64,000 bases of DNA from Actinomycetes bacterium (GTDB lineage: Bacteria > Actinomycetota > Acidimicrobiia > Acidimicrobiales > Palsa-688). The position numbers and the translations under genes were made by a program. How positions within the stretch are numbered: position 1 is the first letter of the stretch; each line of letters opens with the position of its first letter. Of this stretch, positions 46,658 through 54,924 are shown piece by piece. The stretch spans positions 1 through 64,000 of the forward strand of contig JAKBBA010000014.1 in NCBI GenBank assembly GCA_021808665.1, written 5' to 3'. The notes beneath the pieces are model-generated. The model ran no database searches, was not told the DNA's origin, and saw nothing but the letters and a program-made list of their open reading frames with translations.

Positions 46658-48390
46658 TGGACCACCTTCCTGGTCGAGGTGGACTGGGCCGGGTGGACCA
46701 CCACGTCATCGTTCGATGCCCCAGCCGGCACCATGGGGAAGACCTTCTCGCGGGCATCGGTCCGAAAGTCGATGACCACCGGACGGTCGTCTATGGAGTT
46801 CGCCTTGGCTATGGTCGGCTCCACCTCGTCGGGGTCTTCCACTCGGAAAGCAGCGCAGCCCATCGCCTCCGCCCACTTGACATAGTCCGGCAGGTCCGGG
46901 GAGAGATAGACCTCGCTGTAGCGTTCTTCGTAGAACATTTCCTGCCACTGCCTGACCATTCCGAGGTAGGCGTTGTTCAAGATCGCCACTTTGACGGGGA
47001 TGCGTTCACTTGAAGCGGTTACCAGTTCCTGGGCGGTCATCTGGAAGCAGCCGTCACCGTCGACAGCCCACACGGTGCGGTCCGGGCGGCCGACTTTCGC
47101 TCCGATCGCTGCCGGCACGGAGAAGCCCATCGTGCCCAGACCGCCGGAGTTGACCCACGTGTAAGGCTCGTTGAACTTCCAGTACTGGCTTGCCCACATC
47201 TGGTGCTGGCCGACACCCGACACGAGTATCGTGCCCTCCGGAGCGGAGTCGCGCAGCACTTCCATCACCTGTTGGGGTTTGAGGGCGTCGCCAGCGACGT
47301 AAGGGTCGTAGTGCAACGGGTAACGCTCCTGCCAGCCGGAGATCATCGCCCTCCACTCGGAGCGTTCAGGCTGGGGGGCGTCGCCGAGCGCTCTGACGAT
47401 CTCGGTGATCACCTGGCGGCAGTCGCCGACGATCGGGACGTCGGGTTGGCGGATCTTGCCGAGCTCCGCAGGGTCGATATCGACGTGGATGACCTTGGCG
47501 TAAGGAGCGAAAGCGTCCACTCTCCCGGTCACGCGGTCGTCGAAGCGGGCGCCGAGGGTGACGAGAAGGTCAGCCTGCTGCAAAGCTGTGATCGCCGTGT
47601 AGTTACCGTGCATTCCGGGCATCCCGAGGCAAAGTTCGTGGTCGTCGGGGAAGGCTCCCCTCGCCATCAGCGTGGTAACGACCGGTATGCCGGCACGCTC
47701 GGCCAGCTCGCGCAGCGCCTCAGCGGCCCTGGCTTTCAAGATGCCCCCACCGGCGTAGATCACCGGTCTCTGCGCCTCGCTTATCAGACGCGCCGCCTCC
47801 TTAATCATCCGCGGGTGGCCTTTGACCGTCGGCTTGTAGCCGGGCAGGGAGGCCGCTACATCCTCGTCGCTTGGCCAGTAGAAGTCGATCTCTGCCTGCA
47901 GTACGTCCTTGGGGACGTCCAAGAGGACCGGTCCGGGCCTTCCGGTGCTTGCCAGGTGGAAGGCCTGGCGAACGAGCATGGGCAGCTCTGCTGGGTCCAT
48001 CACGAGCTCGTTGTGCTTGGTCACCGACCGGGTTATGCCGACGGTGTCGCACTCTTGGAAGCCGTCCGTCCCGATGAACGAGCGGCTCACTTGGCCTGTT
48101 ATGACCACCAGGGGCACCGAGTCCATGTAGGCGTCGCAAAGCGGGGTGACCATGTTCGTCGCAGCAGGACCGCTGGTGACCATGGCCACGCCGGGCCGGC
48201 CGGTCACGTGAGCGTAACCTTCTGCCATGTGACCCGCCCCTTGCTCGTGGCGGACGAGGATGTGGCGGATCGGCGAGTCGAGGATCGGGTCGTACGCCGG
48301 GAGGATCGCACCGCCCGGCAACCCGAAGATCACCTCGACCTTCTCCGCTTCCAGGCTCTTGACGAGCGCTTGCGCTCCGGTCATCTTCAT
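46654..48390 (-). CDS. ilvB: Acetolactate synthase large (catalytic) subunit
   Basis: 578 residues, thiamine-diphosphate enzyme that makes acetolactate or acetohydroxybutyrate. Seen: FGLPGGAILPAYD, RHEQGAGHMAEGYA with the catalytic Glu, GSGP-like VTSGPAATNMVTPL, DVPKDVLQAE, the thiamine-diphosphate site VDGDGCFQMTAQE with NNAYLGMVRQWQ. ATG 48390, or ATG 48384 two codons on. It is preceded by a 318-base leader with a leader peptide and a terminator, so it is probably controlled by attenuation. Confidence 0.97.
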
Positions 48391-48520
48391 CGCTTTTTGG
48401 CACTTCCTTCCGGTGTCATATGTCGGCTTGGTCGGCGAGTCCGGGCTGCAACGCCCGCACCTGCCCGCTACGGAATCGACGCCCGTCGCATCGTGGCTGG
48501 GATGCGAACAGGCTTCGGGC

Positions 48521-48554
48521 TACAAAGAAAACGACCTCCCGCAAGGGAGGTCGT
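48521..48554 (-). terminator. Intrinsic terminator in the ilvB leader (attenuator)
   Basis: On the minus strand the stem ACGACCTCCC-TTGC-GGGAGGTCGT (48554 to 48531) is followed at once by TTTTCTTTG. This is the clearest rho-independent terminator in the window. It lies 130 bases before the ilvB start and 78 bases after the leader peptide stop, with no gene ending at it, so it is an attenuator and not an end-of-gene signal. Confidence 0.85.
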
Positions 48555-48557
48555 GGG

Positions 48558-48587
48558 ACGCACGCGCTAACTTTTTCGCGCGTGCGT
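48558..48587 (-). promoter_or_regulatory. Upstream hairpin of the ilvB leader
   Basis: ACGCACGCGC-N10-GCGCGTGCGT, perfect 10-base arms, three bases before the terminator stem in transcription order. It may be a pause hairpin or part of the alternative fold that decides whether the terminator forms. The exact antiterminator pairing was not worked out. Confidence 0.65.
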
Positions 48588-48632
48588 CAGGTGATTACTA
48601 CTACGAGGGTCGAGGCGGAACTCACAAAACTA

Positions 48633-48692
48633 TTATGGCGCAACTAGAAGTGCTAGTGCAAACAGCGCTTCGGCCTTCTCTCCTGGCCCCAC
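48633..48692 (-). CDS. ilv leader peptide rich in Leu and Val
   Basis: A 19-codon frame from GTG 48692 to TAA 48633, 16 bases after the ilvD stop. It ends ALFALALLVAP with codons CTG TTT GCA CTA GCA CTT CTA GTT: four Leu and one Val in eight codons. CTA and CTT are rare in this GC-rich genome, so translation would stall readily when Leu-tRNA is short. A terminator follows in the leader before ilvB. Start is uncertain because no good ribosome site precedes the GTG; an AGGAG lies inside the frame. Ribosome-mediated attenuation is known for ilvBNC of corynebacteria. Confidence 0.65.
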   Translation of the reverse strand: MGPGEKAEALFALALLVAP

Positions 48693-48708
48693 GGCTACCC
48701 GCGTAGCA

Positions 48709-50391
48709 TCACGCCTCTGTGATCGCCCCGCGGTCGGCGCCTGCAGCCAGTCGGGCGTACTTGGCGAGTACCCCGGTCGTGTAGCGCGGCGGCGGGCACG
48801 CCCAGGCTGCGCGCCGGCGCGACAGCTCGGTTTCATCTACCACGAGGTCGATGCGTCTGGAGGCGACGTCGACGACGATAGTGTCGCCGTCGGCAACGAG
48901 GGATATCGGTCCGCCGTCGACCGCCTCGGGTGCGACGTGACCGACGCAGAAGCCGTGGGTCCCGCCGCTGAAACGCCCGTCGGTGACTAAAGCGCAGTCG
49001 CCACCGCGGCCGGCCCCTTTCATAGCGCCGGTAACGGCAAGCATCTCGCGCATTCCCGGGCCGCCCTTAGGCCCTTCGTAGCGGATCACGAGGACGGTGC
49101 CGGGCTGGATGGAACCGGAGAGTATCGCCGCCATCGCCCGGTCCTCCCCGTCGAAGACTCTCGCCTTGCCCTCGAAGTGGTCGTGGTCTATTCCCGCCAC
49201 TTTCACCACCGCCCCCTTAGGAGCCAACGACCCGGAAAGCACCGCTATGCCACCTTCTGCGTGTATAGGCTCTGAGATCCGGTGCACCACAGTACCGTCG
49301 GGAGCCGGCGGGGACATCGCCTCCAGGTTCTCCGCTACGGTCTTACCGGTGACGGTGATGCAGTCGCCGTGCAGCAGGCCAGCGCTGAGGAGTTCCGCCA
49401 TCACGACGGGTACGCCGCCGATACGGTCGATGTCGTACATGTGGAACCTGCCGTGAGGCTTCGTGTCCGCGATGTGGGGAACTCTACGACCGACTCGGTT
49501 GAAGTCGTCAAGGACAAGTTCGACTTTCGCTTCGGCGGCAATCGCCAGAAGGTGCAACACAGCGTTGGTGGACCCGCCCAGGGCCATCGTGACAGCGATG
49601 GCGTTCTCGAACGCCTCCTTGGTCATGATCCGCCTGGGGGTGATGCCCGCTTCGAGCAGGCGAACCACCGCCCGTCCCGACTCGACTGCGAGACCGTCCC
49701 GACGAGGGTCTACGGCAGCTGGGGACGCCGAGCCGGGCAGGGCCATTCCGAGAGCCTCGGATATCGACGCCATCGTGTTGGCGGTGAACATTCCGGCGCA
49801 GCTTCCGATCGTCGGGCAAGCGGCGCGTTCGATGTAGGAGAGCTCCTCGTCGCTCAGAGCGCCAGTGGCCCGCGCTCCGACCGCCTCGAATACGCTGGTG
49901 ATGTCTAGAGCTTCACCGGCCCTGCCCCGCCCTGGCAGGATGCTCCCCCCGTAAAGGAACACAGTCGGCAGGTCGAGCCGGGCTGCGGCCATGAGCATCC
50001 CCGGCAGCGACTTGTCACAGCCCGCGAAGGTGACCATGGCGTCGAAGCGCTCGGCGTGCATGACCGTCTCGATCGAGTCGGCGATCACCTCACGGCTCAC
50101 GAGGGAGGCGCGCATACCTTCGTGTCCCATGGAGATACCGTCTGAGACGGCTATGGTCACGAACTCGATGGGGAACCCTCCCGCTTCGCGAACTCCTTCC
50201 TTGGCGTGCTTAGCGAGACGGTCGAGCGGCATGTTGCACGGCGTCACCTCGTTCCACGACGAGGCTACCCCTACCTGGGGTTTGTCCCAGTCACCGTCGG
50301 TCATGCCGATCGAACGGAGCATCGCACGGGCAGGGGCCTTCTCGAATCCGTCGGTTACGTCACGGCTGCGGGGTTTCATGTCGTTGGCCAT
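48709..50391 (-). CDS. ilvD: Dihydroxyacid dehydratase
   Basis: 560 residues. Third step of branched-chain amino-acid synthesis, Fe-S enzyme. [50 protein letters not shown] (cluster Cys), [14 protein letters not shown] and [23 protein letters not shown] at 50391, 26 bases from the divergent P450 start. It precedes ilvBNC on the same strand, but the attenuator lies after it, so ilvD would escape that control. Confidence 0.97.
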   Translation of the reverse strand: MANDMKPRSRDVTDGFEKAPARAMLRSIGMTDGDWDKPQVGVASSWNEVTPCNMPLDRLAKHAKEGVREAGGFPIEFVTIAVSDGISMGHEGMRASLVSREVIADSIETVMHAERFDAMVTFAGCDKSLPGMLMAAARLDLPTVFLYGGSILPGRGRAGEALDITSVFEAVGARATGALSDEELSYIERAACPTIGSCAGMFTANTMASISEALGMALPGSASPAAVDPRRDGLAVESGRAVVRLLEAGITPRRIMTKEAFENAIAVTMALGGSTNAVLHLLAIAAEAKVELVLDDFNRVGRRVPHIADTKPHGRFHMYDIDRIGGVPVVMAELLSAGLLHGDCITVTGKTVAENLEAMSPPAPDGTVVHRISEPIHAEGGIAVLSGSLAPKGAVVKVAGIDHDHFEGKARVFDGEDRAMAAILSGSIQPGTVLVIRYEGPKGGPGMREMLAVTGAMKGAGRGGDCALVTDGRFSGGTHGFCVGHVAPEAVDGGPISLVADGDTIVVDVASRRIDLVVDETELSRRRAAWACPPPRYTTGVLAKYARLAAGADRGAITEA

Positions 50392-50417
50392 GCCGACAAC
50401 TTAGATCGTTTCCAGAC

Positions 50418-51665
50418 GTGCAACCCACGAAGATCACCCTGAAACCTCCTGGCCAGGGGAACCTCTCGACACTGCTCGCCGACGTCGCTAGGCCAGACCC
50501 GCAGCTGCTCTACAGCGATCTGGCCGCCCGCGGCTGGGAGATGGTCGGGGAAGGCGTCGCTTTGTGCACCTCGAAAGAGCTCAGCGAGCTGGTGCTGCGC
50601 TCCCCCCGTGACTTCTCATCCGCCGCGCCCCTCCACCTGGGCAACGTGAGGCCTCTCCTGCCCCTCAACGTGGACCCGCCGGCGCACTCCAAGTACCGCA
50701 AAACCTTGGAGCCGATCTTCTCAGCGCGTAGGGTAGCCGCGTTCGAGCCCAGGATCGTCTCGCGCTTCGAAGGTGTCGTCGACGCGCTTGTTAGCACCGG
50801 CGAGTGCGACTTCACTGAGGATGTCGCGGAGGTTTACCCGTCCGCTGTGTTCGCCGACCTTCTCGGCTTGGCGGACTCGGACCTGACGACTTTGATGGCG
50901 ATCCGCGACGGCATCTTGCACCCGGCGAGACTCGACGCCTCGGCGGCCACCGACATGACGAAGCTCCGAGAGGTGCAGGACCGCTCCGCGTCACAGCTCT
51001 ACGACTATTTCGCCGGCCTGCTCGAAGGGCGCAGGGGTGGGTTCCTGCGGAACGGGGACGTCATCTCCCACCTTGCCGGCTGGCAGGTCCAAGGAGAGCG
51101 GCTCAGCGACGAGGAGATCCTAGACACAGCTTTCACTTTGGTGATCGCAGGGCTCGACACAGTCTCCGATTCTCTCACCTGCGTGTTCGCCTACCTTGCC
51201 ACCCACCCTGAGCAACGGGATCGCATCGTCGGCGACCCAGGTCTGATCCCCGCTGCAGTCGACGAGTTGCTGAGATGGGAGTCACCGGTGCCTACAGCCT
51301 CCCCTAGGCTCGCAGTCCGCGACTTGACGCTGCCTGGCGGCATCCCCGTCAGCGCGGGAACTGTCGTGCTGGTAAGCCTCGCCGCCGCGAACGTCGACCG
51401 GGCGGCCTGCCCGGACGCTTTGGAGGTCCGCCTCGACCGCAGGCCGAACCGCCACGTCGCCTTCGGGGCCGGAGCCCACCGTTGCATCGGGAGCCACCTC
51501 GCCCGCCTCGAGGTCGCGGTGGCGGTCCGCGAATGGCACCGGCAGATACCAGTCTGGCAGCTCGCCCGAGGCTACGAGCGGCTCTCCTACAGCGCCGGCC
51601 TGCGCAGGGTAGACCACCTCCGACTGAGCTGGGATACCAAGGTTGCAGACGCCTGCCCCACTTGA
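50418..51665 (+). CDS. Cytochrome P450
   Basis: 415 residues, a soluble bacterial P450. I-helix oxygen-binding motif AGLDTVSD, ExxR in DELLRW, heme loop FGAGAHRCIGSHLAR with the Cys ligand, and NVDPPAHSKYRKTLEPIF in the C-helix region. The substrate cannot be read from sequence. GTG at 50418. No dedicated ferredoxin gene is adjacent; the nearest in the window is at 42543. Confidence 0.92.
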   Translation: MQPTKITLKPPGQGNLSTLLADVARPDPQLLYSDLAARGWEMVGEGVALCTSKELSELVLRSPRDFSSAAPLHLGNVRPLLPLNVDPPAHSKYRKTLEPIFSARRVAAFEPRIVSRFEGVVDALVSTGECDFTEDVAEVYPSAVFADLLGLADSDLTTLMAIRDGILHPARLDASAATDMTKLREVQDRSASQLYDYFAGLLEGRRGGFLRNGDVISHLAGWQVQGERLSDEEILDTAFTLVIAGLDTVSDSLTCVFAYLATHPEQRDRIVGDPGLIPAAVDELLRWESPVPTASPRLAVRDLTLPGGIPVSAGTVVLVSLAAANVDRAACPDALEVRLDRRPNRHVAFGAGAHRCIGSHLARLEVAVAVREWHRQIPVWQLARGYERLSYSAGLRRVDHLRLSWDTKVADACPT

Positions 51666-51683
51666 CCTAACCTAGGTCGACGA

Positions 51684-51698
51684 GCGGGAACTTCCCGC
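51684..51698. promoter_or_regulatory. Palindrome GCGGGAA-C-TTCCCGC
   Basis: Perfect 7-base arms about one central base, between the P450 stop (51665) and the ATG at 51732. It could be an operator for the MaoC pair or a remnant of P450 termination. GGGGGAGG follows at 51720 as the ribosome site of the next gene. Confidence 0.4.
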
Positions 51699-51731
51699 CG
51701 ATACTGCGAAGACGATCTTGGGGGAGGCCGG

Positions 51732-52295
51732 ATGGCTGTTGACGAGTTCCCAGTGGAGAAAGGCGCGATCCTCATGTTCGCCCGGGCTGTAGGGGACACG
51801 AACCCCATCTACTACGACGAGAGCTACGCACAAGGCACTGAGGTCGGTTCTGTCATCGCCCCGCCGACGTTCGTTCAGTCTTCGGCTCAGTTCGACCCTG
51901 ATTACCCTCTGCGACCGAAGCCCGGCCAGAAGTGGTTCGGCTCCGGTCGCACCCCGAGCGGTCTCAGCGACGCTCCGGCCGCGCCCGACAGCCCTTCACA
52001 GTCCGCCGCGGGCAACCAGCCTTCCGACGCCGGCGACGCTTCGGGGTCCGCCAGGAGCATGGGCACTTCCCTGCACGCAGAGCAGGAGTTCACCTATCAC
52101 CGCCCCATCCGCCCCGGCGACGTGCTCAGCGCCACGGTAAGCGCTGGTAAGCGCTGGGACAAGCAGGGCCGCTCCGGCCGGCTGGAGTTCGCGGAGACGA
52201 TCACCGAGTACCGAGACCAGAACGGGCATCTCGTCGTCACCGCTCGTGGTGTCGGGGTCCGCACCGCCGGCCCGGTCACGAAAGGATCGAACTAA
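51732..52295 (+). CDS. MaoC-like dehydratase, N-terminal-type half (HadA-like)
   Basis: 187 residues, hot-dog fold. FARAVGDTNPIYYDESYA and VIAPPTFVQSSAQFDPDYPLR at the N-terminus, LHAEQEFTYHRPIRPGDVLSAT later. Between them is a ~35-residue Ala/Ser/Pro/Gly insert (about residues 76-110) not typical of the family. It lacks the catalytic Asp/His motif and would pair with the next protein as a heterodimer, as mycobacterial HadA does with HadB. ATG 51732 has GGGGGAGG four bases upstream; the TAATG junction couples it to the next gene. Confidence 0.82.
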   Translation: MAVDEFPVEKGAILMFARAVGDTNPIYYDESYAQGTEVGSVIAPPTFVQSSAQFDPDYPLRPKPGQKWFGSGRTPSGLSDAPAAPDSPSQSAAGNQPSDAGDASGSARSMGTSLHAEQEFTYHRPIRPGDVLSATVSAGKRWDKQGRSGRLEFAETITEYRDQNGHLVVTARGVGVRTAGPVTKGSN

Positions 52296-52717
52296 TGCCT
52301 CTCAAGATGTCAGAGATTAGCGTAGGGGACTCCAGGCAGGAGACGCTCGTCGAGGACCTGACGAGGACCCAGATTGTCCAGTATGCGGGCGCGTCCGGGG
52401 ACTACAACCCCCTGCACACTGACGAGGTGTTCGCCACGCAAGTCGCGGGATACCCGAGTGTGTTCGCACACGGGATGCTCACCATGGGGATCACCGCAAA
52501 GCTGCTAACCGACTGGGTGGGCGACGGACGGCTGCTCAGGTACGGTGCCCGTTTCGTCAAGCAGGTCTGGCCGGGTGACACCCTCAGCGCCCGAGCCGAG
52601 GTGACGGCCCTGCGCGACACCGACGAAGGGCCAGTAGCCGACTTTAAGGTCGAGACCACCAACCAGCACGGCGACGTGGTACTAGCCGGCAGCGCTTCGG
52701 CGCGCGTCGACCGCTAG
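52295..52717 (+). CDS. MaoC-like (R)-specific enoyl-thioester hydratase (HadB-like)
   Basis: 140 residues. The hydratase-2 motif is present as QYAGASGDYNPLHTDEVFA with catalytic Asp and His, followed by VFAHGMLTMG. It hydrates or dehydrates 3-hydroxyacyl thioesters in fatty-acid elongation or beta-oxidation. The ATG overlaps the TAA of the upstream half. Mycobacterial HadAB act in mycolic-acid elongation; here only a general acyl-chain role is justified. Confidence 0.88.
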   Translation: MPLKMSEISVGDSRQETLVEDLTRTQIVQYAGASGDYNPLHTDEVFATQVAGYPSVFAHGMLTMGITAKLLTDWVGDGRLLRYGARFVKQVWPGDTLSARAEVTALRDTDEGPVADFKVETTNQHGDVVLAGSASARVDR

Positions 52718-52749
52718 GCGGCCTAAGCGCCGTTCAGCCCGAGGCCCGT

Positions 52750-53433
52750 TCAGCCCGAGTCGAATCGGACCCCGAGCACAGCCTCGGCGCTAACCCAGTC
52801 CGATGCGATAGCCTCCTGCGCCGCTTGTAGAGTGACCCGTCCGGCGCAAACGGCCGCGTGGAGGTCGTCTTCCACCTGGTCTTTGGTGTTGTGGATGTAG
52901 CGGCTGCTGACACCGACGTCTGCTTCGGGCCAAAGGTTGTAGGTCGAGCTAGAACCACCCAACTCCAGGGGTATCAGATGGTCGAACTCGTATGGTGCGG
53001 CAGAACGCCCGTCGTAGAATCCGTATGCCCTCATCGCCTGGTACTTGGCCGGCTCGCTGATCGTCTCGGGTGGCCTGACACTTGACGTGAACCCTCCAGG
53101 CCTGCATATCGTCTGGTCGATGTCGGACTGGGTCACCTCGGGGTCGATCGCCCCGGGAGTGCACTCAGGATCCGGGAGAGGCTGCCTCAGGCCTTGGAAC
53201 GTCGCCCATCGCACGTCGCACGACTCCCCGGTGAAAGCCGGCCCCAACAGACCAGCCGACGTCCAGCCCAACGGATACCCTCCGGCTGACACCCTGACCG
53301 TCGACTCTGGCGCAGCCGGCGGGCCGGACGATCCTTGATCCCCCCGGACGCACCCGCCGAGCCCGAAGAGTACCACGATCGCCGCGGCACCCGAAACGGC
53401 ACTGCGGCCGCGCCGATCGTGTGATTGGCTCAC
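52750..53433 (-). CDS. Lipoprotein with HNH-like nuclease domain
   Basis: 227 residues. The N-terminus is a lipoprotein signal (AAIVVLFGLGGC, lipobox Leu-Gly-Gly-Cys near residue 28). The C-terminal part has YEFDHLIPLELGGSSSTYNLWPE, the D-H-x-I-P-L-E-x-G-G and N-L-W-P core of an HNH endonuclease-like fold, and a helical end. Secreted proteins with this core occur in many soil bacteria; nuclease activity has seldom been shown. ATG 53433, 12 bases downstream of the gatB stop on the same strand. Confidence 0.75.
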   Translation of the reverse strand: MSQSHDRRGRSAVSGAAAIVVLFGLGGCVRGDQGSSGPPAAPESTVRVSAGGYPLGWTSAGLLGPAFTGESCDVRWATFQGLRQPLPDPECTPGAIDPEVTQSDIDQTICRPGGFTSSVRPPETISEPAKYQAMRAYGFYDGRSAAPYEFDHLIPLELGGSSSTYNLWPEADVGVSSRYIHNTKDQVEDDLHAAVCAGRVTLQAAQEAIASDWVSAEAVLGVRFDSG

Positions 53434-53445
53434 ACCCAGGTCGCC

Positions 53446-54924
53446 TCAACGCCTGGAACGCAGCAGGGCCGAAGCAGACTTGAGGTCGGCCTTTCCCTGA
53501 GTTGCCTGCTTTATATGACCGATGAAGAACCCTGCGAGCTTGTCCTCACCTTCGCTGTATCGCGCCCATTCCTCTGGGTGGGCTGCTATCACATCCTCGA
53601 CGATAGCTTCGAGGCCGCCGGATTCCATAGCCTCGAAGCCGAGGCCCTCCGCGATGACTTCGGGGTCCCCTCCGGCTTCGAGCATCGACTTGAGGACAGT
53701 TCGAGCCTGGGCCGAGGTCAGCTGACCCGACGACTCCATACGGACCAGCTTCGCGAAGAAACTCCGCTCGAGGTTCGCAGCCCCGGCGAGGTCGGAGGCG
53801 ACCTCGTTTGCAGCGCGTTTGACAGCGATAGCGGCAACCGCCTGCGAGGCGCCCCCCGCCGACTTGGTGTCAGCCTTTTGGGCACCGACCGCCTCCACGA
53901 GATCGTCGAGGCCTAGTCGCACGACTGTCACGACCGCCTCGGAGCCGGCCGGAAGACCGCTCATCTCGGCGATGCGCTCACGCCGTTCGGATGGCATCGG
54001 GGGAAGGCTCGCCTTTATGGAAGCGACCCACTCCTCGGGCGGGTCTACAGGAACGAGGTCGGGCTCGGGGAAATACCTGTAGTCGTATGCTTCTTCCTTG
54101 GAGCGCATAGAAGCGGTCCGTCCGGCCCCTTCGTCCCAGTGCCGGGTCTCCTGGGAGACGACGCCACCGGACTCGATCAGCTGAATCTGACGGGAGACTT
54201 CGTAGTCGACAGCCCGGCCGAGCGAGCGCAGCGAGTTCATGTTCTTGATCTCGCAGCGAGTTCCGAACGCTTCTGCGCCCTCCGGCCGCACCGACACGTT
54301 CGCATCGACCCTGAGGGAACCCTCCTCCATCTTTCCGTCCGAAGCACCGGTAGCTACCAGGATCGCCCGGAGCTCGTCGACGTAAGCGCGCGCCTCGTCA
54401 GCGCTTCTCATATCGGGTGCGCTGACGATCTCGACCAGCGGCACTCCGGCCCGGTTGTAGTCCACCAGCGAGCGTGTCGCCTCGTGGATCCGCCCGCCGC
54501 CACCCACGTGCGTCGTCTTGCCAGTGTCTTCTTCTAGGTGGGCTCTGACTATCCCGATGCGCCGGCCGCCGGGCAGCGTCAACCACCCTCCAGCGTTGAT
54601 GGGAACGTCGTACTGGCTTATCTGATAGTCCTTGGGCATGTCCGGGTAGAAGTAGTTCTTCCGGTGGAACATCGAGGCTTGCACGGTGGAGTGCAGGGCT
54701 GCTCCGATACGGATCGCGTATTCGACGGCCGCCCGGTTTAGTACCGGAAGAGACCCGGGCAGGCCGAGACAAACCGGGCAGACATTAGTGTTCGGCTCCT
54801 CTCCGAAGCTGTTTCGACACCCGCAGAAAAGCTTGGTCTGCGTGCGAAGCTCGCAGTGCACTTCCAAGCCGATGACGGTCTCCCACCCGCTGGAAGGCGC
54901 AGGAACGACGGGTTCAGGGCTCAC
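53446..54924 (-). CDS. gatB: Asp/Glu-tRNA amidotransferase subunit B
   Basis: 492 residues. Binds and phosphorylates Glu-tRNA(Gln)/Asp-tRNA(Asn). VIGLEVHCELRTQTKLFCGC, EEPNTNVCPVCLGLPGSLP (zinc Cys), KNYFYPDMPKDYQISQYD, YNRAGVPLVEIVS, and a C-terminal YqeY-like helical tail. Normal length. The GTG at 54924 overlaps the gatA stop (GTGA). Confidence 0.97.
   Translation of the reverse strand: MSPEPVVPAPSSGWETVIGLEVHCELRTQTKLFCGCRNSFGEEPNTNVCPVCLGLPGSLPVLNRAAVEYAIRIGAALHSTVQASMFHRKNYFYPDMPKDYQISQYDVPINAGGWLTLPGGRRIGIVRAHLEEDTGKTTHVGGGGRIHEATRSLVDYNRAGVPLVEIVSAPDMRSADEARAYVDELRAILVATGASDGKMEEGSLRVDANVSVRPEGAEAFGTRCEIKNMNSLRSLGRAVDYEVSRQIQLIESGGVVSQETRHWDEGAGRTASMRSKEEAYDYRYFPEPDLVPVDPPEEWVASIKASLPPMPSERRERIAEMSGLPAGSEAVVTVVRLGLDDLVEAVGAQKADTKSAGGASQAVAAIAVKRAANEVASDLAGAANLERSFFAKLVRMESSGQLTSAQARTVLKSMLEAGGDPEVIAEGLGFEAMESGGLEAIVEDVIAAHPEEWARYSEGEDKLAGFFIGHIKQATQGKADLKSASALLRSRR

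Noticed and set aside
47203..48570. A 455-codon plus-strand frame opposite ilvB
   Set aside because: Antisense to a gene with complete thiamine-diphosphate motifs; the translation is rich in His, Arg and Val without domain signs.
50418..51665. A functional link between the P450 and the neighbouring ilvD or MaoC genes
   Set aside because: Only adjacency supports it; no shared substrate or translational coupling is seen.
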